This document shows positions 8,501 to 13,906 of a DNA stretch of 14,151 nt, piece by piece. Made by a program: the position numbers and the translations under genes. The stretch spans positions 1-14,151 of the forward strand of contig JAEWMH010000233.1 in the NCBI GenBank assembly GCA_023393235.1, written 5' to 3'. How positions within the stretch are numbered: position 1 is the stretch's first letter; the number at the start of each line of letters is the position of its first letter. Origin of the DNA: Bacillota bacterium (GTDB taxonomy: Bacteria > Bacillota > Bacilli > Paenibacillales > NBRC-103111). Under the pieces are notes generated by a model. That model worked only from the letters and a program-made list of their open reading frames with translations, did no database searches and was not told where the DNA came from.

Positions 8501-9710
8501 CTTTGTACCCGGAGGGCAGGTTCGCGGGAATAATCTGTGTCATCCATGAAGGGGCCTGGTTGTACCATGCCAATACATGGCCGTGGGACTTATACTGTCC
8601 GGGTGTTCCCGAATCCCGGATCGCCTGATAAGAGCCGGTCGGAAAACTGTATTCCGCTAAACCCGGGGTGGTGGCTGCACCGTTCATGGCTTCGCCGGCA
8701 GCATTTTTCAGCCAGCTCGGGCCGCGGGGATGGGTTCCGTCAGCCTTGAGATTGTTGCCGTCAACAAAAATTTCGTAATGGTTGGCTCTGGCGCCCGTTA
8801 CGGTTCCGGTTCCGATGGCGCCGACCATAAACAGGCCGTTTTCTCTGTTATAAAGGCTCTTTAAGGGGGCTACCGCACCCTGGTTTTCCTTGTTGACTAC
8901 GTTGGGAAGCGGGATACCGTTGGGATCGGGTGTCGAGATTTGGATATTGGCGACAAGAAGCATGCCTGTTTCCGCAGGACGGGCGTTCTCGCCATGGAGC
9001 TCGAGAACGAAGCTGGAGGAAGTGCCGGTTGAGGCGGTGATGCTGTGGTGGGCCTTCAACCAGGATTCGCCGTTAAAGCTTCCTACCCAGTCAGGGTTAA
9101 GGTTGTTGTATTGATAATCTCTCAGATAGGCATCAACGGTAGAGGCGCCGGCTCTGATTCTCCACCTCATAAATTTGCCCTGCGCGCTTTTGGGGTAGTA
9201 CACATCAAACTCAATGGTCGAGCCCGCCGGGATATTTACAGCCGGGGATAACGGAGATTCGAGGCTTATTCCGCCGAATGTGCTCTTTCCGTTATGGGCG
9301 TAATTGATCTGGAGGACATCCCCCTTATCTTTGGAATCGGCAAAAGGATACGGGATCATCTTGAAGGTGCCGCCTGCAAAATCGGCGGGAACACGGTTGT
9401 CAAGCGGGGTTCTCGCCGCCCAGACATTAGTGGGTTCGGTAACCTTTACAGGCATTTGGCCAGGACCCGGGTCCAGCCGGAAATAAGGATCCTCTTCGGC
9501 ATACACAGCAGCATATACCGATGTAGACACAGAGTTGTACACAGCTTGGTTCACACTGGAACCGCCGTCAGATTGGCTAGCCTGGACCGGTCCGAATCCC
9601 GGTACACCTTCGGCCGCAGCAGCCGGGACGGGGGCAAATGCCAATAAGGAGAACAGCATGATAACGACGAGCATACGGGAGACGTTGGTTAGAAGCTTTT
9701 CACGGTTCAT
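5598..9710 (-). CDS. Secreted, SLH-anchored multidomain GH10 endo-1,4-beta-xylanase
   Basis: A 1370-aa surface enzyme. A signal peptide covers residues 1 to about 33 (MNREK, hydrophobic core, APVPAAAA). Residues about 90-260 form a beta-rich region resembling a carbohydrate-binding module. The GH10 domain (about 285-750) shows HGHVLAWYNQAPSW (376-389), acid/base E467 in SWDVLNEE and nucleophile E646 in ISYSELDLK; usual GH10 has WHSQ or WHNQ where this has WYNQ (Tyr383). The domain is longer than the common 300-350 residues, implying insertions. Two cadherin-like beta-sandwich domains (about 769-862 and 873-966), a Ser/Thr/Pro linker (967-993), a beta-rich domain (about 994-1190) and three SLH repeats (about 1193-1240, 1252-1298, 1318-1366; motifs TRED, TRQD, TRAE) follow. 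Known role: depolymerises xylan while attached to secondary wall polymer. ATG 9710 has GAAGGAG 10 nt upstream. A divergent AraC regulator and a cre site suggest xylan induction with glucose repression. Confidence 0.92.
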   Translation of the reverse strand: MNREKLLTNVSRMLVVIMLFSLLAFAPVPAAAAEGVPGFGPVQASQSDGGSSVNQAVYNSVSTSVYAAVYAEEDPYFRLDPGPGQMPVKVTEPTNVWAARTPLDNRVPADFAGGTFKMIPYPFADSKDKGDVLQINYAHNGKSTFGGISLESPLSPAVNIPAGSTIEFDVYYPKSAQGKFMRWRIRAGASTVDAYLRDYQYNNLNPDWVGSFNGESWLKAHHSITASTGTSSSFVLELHGENARPAETGMLLVANIQISTPDPNGIPLPNVVNKENQGAVAPLKSLYNRENGLFMVGAIGTGTVTGARANHYEIFVDGNNLKADGTHPRGPSWLKNAAGEAMNGAATTPGLAEYSFPTGSYQAIRDSGTPGQYKSHGHVLAWYNQAPSWMTQIIPANLPSGYKGTADFYGLGNGVTTTVKVDKDMARRVQFNHTMYVMRHFLTTDGKYGSSLSRGIIPFNSWDVLNEEVHESRHSELIPADPNNWRNSLKHTNWLAAMSDDQISGDITEHYIYLLFKNAHIAAPNAQMAAAYKANYAKLPEYMKLDGHDTDGSIDAYIVDTPPKLTYNDYGLATRSKARTVYNMVLELNTAWLSDPLYDGRPLIEDIGIQGHDAVGKTLASDNQYAMALYASLVDRGLLSGISYSELDLKIPTDAPGGGATAPAELNVKQSDALGYEYALLYKLFTKFAPYIDHIISWGVAGSGWQGSYVLFDSQNNANAGYYGAMDPDRFIQGHSYLDSFFEGEYGKLQSSYAIDLGDLGIYTPGNMNADLSGLTLSAGTLDPAFEAATTEYEVALKDAASIQVTPVAKNSKATIKVNGTAVESGTASGVIDTPEGETLITVNVTAQNGSTEKVYTIKVTNTKTPAPVKSSNANLSGLTLSAGTLDPAFAAATIQYSVSLQDSTGVKVTATAADNKATIEVDGTVVPSGTASGTISLTPGAATDVKVEVTAEDGTVKIYTIKVTNGKTDSPSSSDSETSSSPTPTPAASVAPGQKVTVKTTVENGIVSVAAPDLEKVKEFLAKNVTLEIPAAQGVNAYAVGLPAAALISGTKEHKLTLSTELGKVVIPGNLLAGTTASSGKEVALKIGKGDKSKLAPEVKAALGDRPVIQLTLAVDGKETAWSNPTAPVTVSVPYKPTADELKNPEMILVWSMDGNGNVTTIPSGRYDSKTGMVTFKTTHFNGFAVAYVSKTFTDLETAAWARNAVEVLASKDILKTEGNVFHPAADITREDFLYSLVRALGLTAKTNGNFSDVQENAYYYQEVAIAKALGITNGIDNDKFGSDIKITRQDMMVLTERALKLEKKLNQQGAAADLNKFADKSEVASYAVNSVAALMKEGLIEGGGNKVNPTGSTTRAEAAVILYRLYNK
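7042..7085. repeat. Direct repeat copy A inside the cadherin-like domain coding region
   Basis: These 44 nt match 7354-7397 at 41 positions, offset exactly 312 bp (104 codons). They encode the start of the second cadherin-like domain (NANLSGLTLSAGTLDPAF), which equals the start of the first but for one residue. The DNA identity points to a fairly recent in-frame duplication or to gene conversion. Confidence 0.75.
7354..7397. repeat. Direct repeat copy B inside the cadherin-like domain coding region
   Basis: Partner of the repeat at 7042-7085; encodes the start of the first cadherin-like domain (NADLSGLTLSAGTLDPAF). Only three mismatches in 44 nt. Confidence 0.75.
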
Positions 9711-9789
9711 CTTCGGCTTACTCCTTCTCGATTCGGAATTTTGTACAACTGCACCGACAATGATGTTGTTTTAATCCCCCCCTTATGAT

Positions 9790-9820
9790 ATTTTACGACA
9801 AGTTCTGAAAGCGCCTTCAA
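9790..9820 (-). promoter_or_regulatory. Probable xylanase promoter
   Basis: On the minus strand TTGAAG (9820-9815), a 19-nt spacer and TAAAAT (9795-9790). The -10 box matches the consensus at five of six positions; the spacer is slightly long, fitting an activator-assisted promoter. It is about 80 nt ahead of the xylanase start. Confidence 0.5.
9806..9819. promoter_or_regulatory. CcpA catabolite-responsive element (cre)
   Basis: TGAAAGCGCCTTCA (plus strand) is nearly palindromic and has one mismatch to the core TGWAANCGNTNWCA; the minus strand gives TTGAAGGCGCTTTCA, also one mismatch to WTGNAARCGNWWWCA. It covers the -35 side of the putative xylanase promoter, the classic place for carbon catabolite repression of a hemicellulase gene. 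Confidence 0.7.
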
Positions 9821-9934
9821 ATTTGATAAACAGAATATAAGCCTCGACCTGGTTCAGCAGTATGTCACCGGCGATGCAGACGATCTTCCTGTCTCTGCCA
9901 CTCTGACAATCTCTTTGCTGTAGGCGATTGGCTA

Positions 9935-9963
9935 TTGATAACAATATATATAATCCTTATAAT
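9935..9963 (+). promoter_or_regulatory. Sigma-A promoter of the AraC-family gene
   Basis: TTGATA (9935-9940), a 17-nt spacer and a perfect TATAAT (9958-9963), followed by the gene start at 10020. A second TATAAT at 9949-9954 could pair with TTGGCT (9928-9933) but only with a 15-nt spacer. The rest of the 309-nt divergent gap (about 9840-9925) shows nothing I can name. Confidence 0.75.
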
Positions 9964-9986
9964 AAGCTCCATGGATAGATAATAAG
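9959..9986. promoter_or_regulatory. Direct repeat ATAATAAG with 20-bp period, candidate regulator half-sites
   Basis: ATAATAAG occurs at 9959-9966 and again at 9979-9986, each followed by a TCC (with one extra C in the first). The 20-bp period is about two DNA turns, as in AraC-family operators, and the first copy covers the -10 box of the regulator promoter, which would suit autoregulation. Function is inferred from layout only. Confidence 0.4.
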
Positions 9987-10019
9987 TCCTTTGTATTTTT
10001 TTCGAAAACGGAGACTTTT

Positions 10020-10835
10020 ATGGACTACAAGGAGATCAATCCGCAAATCGAATATTTCATCAACAGGCACTCTACTCCCAACTGGATTATCGAGGATGCC
10101 ACAACGAACTTTATTGATTTATCCTATTTCTCCAGCGGCAGAGCCTTTTATAAGGTGAATGGCGAACAGTACGAAGTCAATCAGGGCGATCTCATTTGTA
10201 TACCCCAAGGCAGCCGGCGCAGCGCAACGACGGATGCGGACAATCCCATGGAGAGTTTTGCTGTTAATTTCCAATTGTACGATATTCGCGGGAATTTTGT
10301 TGAGCTTCCTTTTCCGTTGGTCTCCCATATCGGCATCTCGGAAGAACTGTTATCTTTATATAATGAGCTGACAATGGTTTGGCTGAAAAAGAGTCCGGGG
10401 TTCGAAATCAAAGCCCGCGCGCTGCTATTGATGATTCTTCACTATTATTTTAAGCGCTTCCATTATAAAGTGAACGTGCAAAGCATAGACAGCAGAATCC
10501 AGAAAAGCATCCGGTATATCCTCGGCAATCTCCACAATCCTATTGAGGTGGAGGAGCTTGCCAGAATGTCCGGCGTAACCACCGCTTATTTCGGAACCCT
10601 TTTCAAAAAAAATACCGGCTCTTCCGTAAAAGAATATATCAATAAAATGAAAATCAGCAATGCGGAGAATATTCTGCTAAGCGGTGAGTTTTCCGTCAAG
10701 GATGCAGCCTACAAATGCGGCTTTGAAGATATCTTCTATTTCAGCAAGCTGTTTAAACGGATTAAGGGATATCCTCCCTCCAAAATTCTATCGGACAAAA
10801 AGATGACCGAATTGGCAGTGCAAAAAGGCCCCTGA
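10020..10835 (+). CDS. AraC-family transcriptional regulator with cupin sensor domain
   Basis: A 271-aa regulator. Residues about 15-90 form a cupin-like sensory domain with the run YKVNGEQYEVNQGDLICIPQ typical of the AraC_binding family; about 100-155 is a helical linker; 158-257 is the two-helix-turn-helix AraC domain, with ELARMSGVTTAYFGTLFKK as the first helix-turn-helix and AAYKCGFEDIFYFSKLFKR plus GYPPSKIL as the second and its conserved end. The start ATG has CGGAG 6-7 nt upstream. The gene is divergent from the SLH xylanase across 309 nt, so the simplest view is that it senses a xylan-derived sugar and activates the xylanase; ligand and target are inferred. Its base composition is more AT-rich than the flanking genes. 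Confidence 0.92.
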   Translation: MDYKEINPQIEYFINRHSTPNWIIEDATTNFIDLSYFSSGRAFYKVNGEQYEVNQGDLICIPQGSRRSATTDADNPMESFAVNFQLYDIRGNFVELPFPLVSHIGISEELLSLYNELTMVWLKKSPGFEIKARALLLMILHYYFKRFHYKVNVQSIDSRIQKSIRYILGNLHNPIEVEELARMSGVTTAYFGTLFKKNTGSSVKEYINKMKISNAENILLSGEFSVKDAAYKCGFEDIFYFSKLFKRIKGYPPSKILSDKKMTELAVQKGP

Positions 10836-10850
10836 CAGGGGCCTTTTTGC
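10820..10850. terminator. Bidirectional terminator shared by the AraC gene and bofC
   Basis: A perfect 14-bp stem, GCAAAAAGGCCCCT (10820-10833) with AGGGGCCTTTTTGC (10837-10850), and a 3-nt loop. The 5' arm lies inside the last codons of the AraC gene, whose stop TGA (10833-10835) forms the loop. T-runs on both strands let it also end the minus-strand bofC transcript, whose stop is at 10878. Confidence 0.88.
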
Positions 10851-10877
10851 GTATTTTAACCTAACATGCCCGCCGGC

Positions 10878-11573
10878 TTATTGGCCCTGGGCATTGCCCC
10901 CTACAGGCGCGGAGGGCGAAGAAGCATATTCGCTGAAGGTGGACAGCACCGAGTTGTAATCCTCCATATCGGATACGCGGATTCCGCTGTACAGCTGGTT
11001 GACCGCATCACCGGGCAGACTGCTCTTCATATGCTGGACATCCAGCTGGAAGAAGGTGCGGATGACCTTCTCCTGCTCAGGTATGCCTTCGAACAAACTG
11101 AGGTTGCCGTTCTTATCCATGCCGAAGTAGGCATTCTCCCGGCAATGGGGCGACAGATCCTCCACCGGCTCCACCATTTGCACCCGGCCGCTATCCTCCA
11201 CACTTACTAGGGTGCCGGGATGCTCCTTGTAGAAGCTTAAAATTTCCTGCGGAGTCATGGTCATGCTTTCAGCGGTTTCCTCTCCGCATACATACTGCTT
11301 ATGGAGAACCACTTCCCGCATGCCTTTGCCGTTTCTGATGCTTTCCAGTACCCCGGCGCTGACTGCTTCCGCTTCCTGCTCTATGCTGATATCCTTCGGA
11401 TTTAATGCAGTTGCTGCCGCCTGATGGTCCGGCTTTGGCTCCTCCGCCCCCTGATGCAGCCACAAAACTGTAACGGCGGAGCCGGCCAAAAGCAGGTAGG
11501 CTCCCAGCGACAGCCAGCGCTTTTTCATCTTCAGCCGACGTTTCAACTGTTTGTACAGGTTGGAGTAAGTCAC
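10878..11573 (-). CDS. bofC: BofC-like intercompartmental sporulation signalling protein
   Basis: A 231-aa protein with a short basic start, one hydrophobic segment (about residues 20-40, LSLGAYLLLAGSAVTVLWL) as signal or anchor, then a soluble domain. The C-terminal part has the BofC signature pattern: VEDLSPHCRENAYFGMD, GNLSLFEGIPEQEKVIRTFF, QLDV and GIRVSD. In Bacillus subtilis BofC is made in the forespore, secreted to the intermembrane space, and restrains SpoIVB protease, delaying pro-sigma-K processing (established knowledge). The start is GTG 11573 because AAGAAGGGG sits 6 nt upstream and ATG 11528 has no good site. It follows the safA-like gene on the same strand with a 63-nt gap holding an inverted repeat over its ribosome site. 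The C-terminus ends in a short Ser/Pro/Gly tail. It is longer than the B. subtilis protein (about 170 aa). Confidence 0.88.
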   Translation of the reverse strand: MTYSNLYKQLKRRLKMKKRWLSLGAYLLLAGSAVTVLWLHQGAEEPKPDHQAAATALNPKDISIEQEAEAVSAGVLESIRNGKGMREVVLHKQYVCGEETAESMTMTPQEILSFYKEHPGTLVSVEDSGRVQMVEPVEDLSPHCRENAYFGMDKNGNLSLFEGIPEQEKVIRTFFQLDVQHMKSSLPGDAVNQLYSGIRVSDMEDYNSVLSTFSEYASSPSAPVGGNAQGQ

Positions 11574-11576
11574 TTC

Positions 11577-11627
11577 ATTCCCCTTCTTCCGGAGTTTTTT
11601 TCTAGCTTTCCCACTCCGGAGGGGAAT
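11577..11627 (-). promoter_or_regulatory. Inverted repeat covering the bofC ribosome-binding site
   Basis: ATTCCCC and CCGGAGT (11577-11583, 11589-11595) pair with ACTCCGG and GGGGAAT (11613-11619, 11621-11627), 7+7 bp around a small internal loop; the hairpin loop is 17 nt. The SD-like AAGAAGGGG of bofC (about 11588-11580) lies in one arm, so read-through RNA from the safA-like gene would hide the bofC start. No T-run follows the stem on the minus strand, so an ordinary terminator is less likely. Confidence 0.5.
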
Positions 11628-11636
11628 TATACAAGT

Positions 11637-13454
11637 TTAGAAATTAATCCAAGGCTGGCTGCCCTTCGGTTCGGGATCAGAAGCAGCCGCTTTGGCGTTG
11701 CCGTAGGATTTGGATTGCTGCGGTCTTTTGGCAATTGTTTTTTTGAGGGTTGGTTTGGTCCGCCCTGCCACAGGAGCGCCCTTAACCGCCTGAGCCGCCG
11801 GCTCCACGGCAATGGCTTCCGTATGGGGGGCAGCATTTACAGGCAGATTGGATGCACTGTCAACGGCAAAAGCATACGGATTGGCATAAGGAGTAGCCAC
11901 AGTGGGCAGGGAATGGACGGCTGCTTCATGCCCGGGATAAAAGCCTGCGGGCTGCATGGCCCACGGGGCATTGTTCATGCCAGGCTGCTCCATCCAAGGG
12001 GCATTGGCTGCCGCCGGCTGTACGGCCCACGGGTTTACCGGCTCCGGACAGGGCTGCTGCCACCCATACGGCTGCATCGCCCACGGATTCACCGGCTCCG
12101 GACAGGGCTGCTGCGGCCATCCATAACCGGCCCCAGGCTGCATTCCCCACGGCCCCTGTGCCGCCGGGAATTCGGGCCATACAGGGCCGGGTACTCCGAC
12201 ACTTGCCCACGGGGATACCGCCCCGGGGTTCCCCCAGGGCTGTACTGACGGGCCCCAGTCCGGTCCGGCTGCCGCGTCCTGAATGGCGTAGGGCAATCCG
12301 GGGATGGTGCCCCCTCCGCAGCCGCAGTCATCCTGGCCCCAGGGCAGTGTTTGCGCCAGCGGCGATACGGCAGGTGGCGCATTGTTGCCCAGGCCCGGGT
12401 ACGGCTGGTTGGCCCAATCGGCGGCCGGGTCGCAGGGCTCCTGTCCGGGAGGATACATAGCCATAGCCTCTACCGCAGGAACAGGCATCTGCCAGAAGGG
12501 ATGCTGCAGATCCTGGGCGCCTGCCGTTACTTGCGGGAAAACAGGCAGCGGCGGCATCGGGTAACCTCCGTACGGCTGCTCCGGCCAAGGGGGACACGGG
12601 GCATGTTTGGCTGTTTGTGCCGCTTCCACCACCGGCATAAATGGGTTCACGTTGCTGGAAATAGGCTGGTTCACAGCAGGCTTCTCAGGCTTCAGCGCCA
12701 GGGGCAGCACATTCTCGGGGGCCACATTGCCGATTGTATTCGGCGACTGGAATTGAGGCGTAGAAGACTTCTCCGTTACGGGAGATATGGCGTTGGGGAA
12801 GGCGGGTTTTTCCGCAGCCTTCTCCACTGCTTTTTCTGCAACCTTCTCCGCTACTTTTTCGGCCACCTTCTCGGCAGCCTTTTCCACCGGCTTTTCCACG
12901 GGCTTTTCAACCGGCTTCTCGACAGGCTTCTCGATGGGCTTTTCCACCGGCTTTTCTACCGGCTTCTCCACCACCGGCGGTGCAGGAGCAGGCTGCGGCG
13001 CTTCCACAGGCTTTTGCTCCGTTGCTTTGGGCTTCAGCAGCTCTGCCTTGGGGGAGGTGGCTGCTTTTTTGCCGATGGAAGCGGACCAGCCCGCATGCCC
13101 TCCCTGGAACCCGCTGCCGGAATCCTTGGGGATGTACACCGTATCCCCCGAGAGCAGTACACTGGGATTTTTCAGATGGGGGTTGGCATTGATCAGCGCC
13201 TGCAGCGGCACCTCCCATGCCTTGGAAATCTTCCACAGAGTGTCGCCTTGGGCCACGGTGTGCTTGTGCTTGTACTCGACCGGCGGCGTAGGGGCAGAAC
13301 CGGAAGCTGCGGGAATTTTCACCTTTTGCCCCACCGCTATCTGATCCGGATCGGCAATCTGGGGGTTGGCTGCCTTCAGCTGCTCCAGGCTGACGCCGTA
13401 CTTCTTGGCTATTTCGAACAGAGTATCTCCTTGCTTGACAATATGAATCTTCAA
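11637..13454 (-). CDS. safA: SafA-like spore coat assembly protein with two LysM domains and a long Pro-rich tail
   Basis: A 605-aa protein. LysM 1 covers residues 2-48 (HIVKQGDTLFEIAKKYGVSL to VGQKVKIP) and LysM 2 residues 63-109 (KHTVAQGDTLWKISKAWEVP to GDTVYIP); both are complete. Residues 163-217 are a perfect-register EKPV/EKVA tetrapeptide array. Residues about 285-510 are Pro/Trp/Gln-rich with scattered Cys (C287, C341, C377, C379, C451, C469) and two near-identical QQPCPEPVNPWA units. There is no signal peptide; SafA proteins are made in the mother cell and bind cortex peptidoglycan through LysM, recruiting inner coat proteins (established for B. subtilis). B. subtilis SafA is 387 aa with one LysM, so this is a longer form. 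Start is TTG 13454, set by GGGAGG 8 nt upstream and by the SafA-like MKIHIV start. bofC follows. Orthology is likely but not certain; the tail diverges fast. Confidence 0.8.
   Translation of the reverse strand: MKIHIVKQGDTLFEIAKKYGVSLEQLKAANPQIADPDQIAVGQKVKIPAASGSAPTPPVEYKHKHTVAQGDTLWKISKAWEVPLQALINANPHLKNPSVLLSGDTVYIPKDSGSGFQGGHAGWSASIGKKAATSPKAELLKPKATEQKPVEAPQPAPAPPVVEKPVEKPVEKPIEKPVEKPVEKPVEKPVEKAAEKVAEKVAEKVAEKAVEKAAEKPAFPNAISPVTEKSSTPQFQSPNTIGNVAPENVLPLALKPEKPAVNQPISSNVNPFMPVVEAAQTAKHAPCPPWPEQPYGGYPMPPLPVFPQVTAGAQDLQHPFWQMPVPAVEAMAMYPPGQEPCDPAADWANQPYPGLGNNAPPAVSPLAQTLPWGQDDCGCGGGTIPGLPYAIQDAAAGPDWGPSVQPWGNPGAVSPWASVGVPGPVWPEFPAAQGPWGMQPGAGYGWPQQPCPEPVNPWAMQPYGWQQPCPEPVNPWAVQPAAANAPWMEQPGMNNAPWAMQPAGFYPGHEAAVHSLPTVATPYANPYAFAVDSASNLPVNAAPHTEAIAVEPAAQAVKGAPVAGRTKPTLKKTIAKRPQQSKSYGNAKAAASDPEPKGSQPWINF
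12015..12116. repeat. Two in-frame copies of a QQPCPEPVNPWA-encoding unit
   Basis: Residues 447-462 and 465-480 of the SafA-like protein are near-identical (QQPCPEPVNPWAMQP and QQPCPEPVNPWAVQP), period 18 codons (54 bp). The DNA copies are also nearly the same, so the unit probably grew by recent tandem duplication. Confidence 0.75.
12804..12968. repeat. 12-bp-period tandem array encoding EKPV/EKVA tetrapeptides
   Basis: Minus-strand residues 163-217 of the SafA-like protein follow a four-residue period: about seven EKPV or EKPI units, then about seven EKAA, EKVA or EKAV units. The DNA has a matching 12-bp period and may vary in copy number by slippage. A charged, extended spacer between the LysM region and the Pro-rich tail is likely. 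Confidence 0.85.
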
Positions 13455-13531
13455 TCGGATAACCTCCCGTACATAAATTTGCGGTTTGCCGCAGTGGATT
13501 GCACATACCCGCTCTCCAATAAACTCCCTTC

Positions 13532-13558
13532 ATCATATGCAGCCGCTAGGCGAATGAC
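13532..13558 (-). promoter_or_regulatory. Possible sporulation sigma (E or K) promoter of the safA-like gene
   Basis: On the minus strand CATATGAT (13539-13532) resembles sigma-E/sigma-K -10 boxes (CATACAMT, CATANNNTA), with GTCATT (13558-13553) 13 nt upstream as a weak -35. B. subtilis safA is known to be under mother-cell sigma control. The match is only partial. Confidence 0.3.
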
Positions 13559-13584
13559 ATCCCCCATTTTCCAGAATTGCGAAA

Positions 13585-13618
13585 AAACCCTCCATACACC
13601 ATATGGTGAGGAGGGTTT
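13585..13618 (-). terminator. Minus-strand intrinsic terminator
   Basis: AAACCCTCC (13585-13593) pairs with GGAGGGTTT (13610-13618); an inner palindrome CACCATATGGTG extends the stem. The minus-strand 3' side continues TTTTTTC, a good tail. It can end ilvE transcription before the safA-like gene. Confidence 0.8.
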
Positions 13619-13674
13619 GTCTTATAACGGGAAAAGCATGGCTTGGGAAAAAAATGGTCCGGGGCCATCCGTGT

Positions 13675-13878
13675 TACCTATTCAGTAACATGAACGGGAG
13701 GGATAGGTTGTGAAAGTTTTCCGCAAGGAAAACTGGCTTCGGAAGCATACGCTTATGAGGGCGAGTTTTTTGACGGCATTGTTATCCTGAAAATTCAAAT
13801 CATACAAAGCCGACAAAACGTGTTTGAGCTTCCAAGCCAAGCCTATCCCGGTAGTGAATGTTGTCCATTGAATAGGTA
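13675..13878. other. 204-nt element of nested inverted repeats, possible structured RNA or MITE
   Basis: Five helices occur in a mutually compatible order. P1: TACCTATTCA (13675-13684) with TGAATAGGTA (13869-13878). P2: GGGATAGG (13700-13707) with CCTATCCC (13842-13849). P3: hairpin AGTTTTCC-GCAA-GGAAAACT (13715-13734) with a GNRA loop. P4: GGCTT-c-GGAAGC (13735-13746) with GCTTCCAAGCC (13828-13838), one bulged C. P5: 13768-13782 with 13804-13818, 13 of 15 paired with two A-A mismatches. G-U pairs that extend P1 and P2 exist only if the plus strand is the RNA. It lies between ilvE and the safA-like gene. I do not recognise the family. Confidence 0.55.
13710..13790 (+). CDS. Possible 26-codon small ORF inside the nested element
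   Basis: A GTG start at 13710 has GGGAGGGA about 6 nt upstream, and the frame runs to TGA 13788-13790. The 26-residue peptide begins MKVFRKENWLRKH and ends RASFLTALLS: basic in its first half and mildly hydrophobic in its second, like a small membrane-active or leader peptide. It overlaps helices P3, P4 and part of P5, so the coding signal may be chance. No promoter is evident on this strand. Confidence 0.25.
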   Translation: MKVFRKENWLRKHTLMRASFLTALLS

Positions 13879-13906
13879 TTCACCATTGGCTTCGGTGCTC
13901 AGACTC

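Noticed and set aside
11424..12248. 274-codon plus-strand ORF over bofC and the safA-like gene
   Set aside because: Gly/Arg/Leu-rich shadow spanning two minus-strand genes and the gap between them.
12804..12968. CRISPR-like short periodicity
   Set aside because: The 12-bp period is a coding tetrapeptide repeat without spacers.
12787..13344. 185-codon plus-strand ORF with FSTG repeats
   Set aside because: The FSTG pattern is the complement of the EKPV array; no independent sign of coding.
12351..13688. 445-codon plus-strand ORF opposite the safA-like gene
   Set aside because: It is the antisense shadow of a Pro/Lys/Glu-rich, repeat-bearing gene, with Arg/Leu-rich low-complexity translation, no ribosome site of note and no domain. 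The minus-strand frame has LysM motifs.
13672..13690. TGTTAC/GTAACA hairpin as an independent operator
   Set aside because: It competes with outer helix P1 of the nested element and has no promoter next to it; better treated as an alternative fold.
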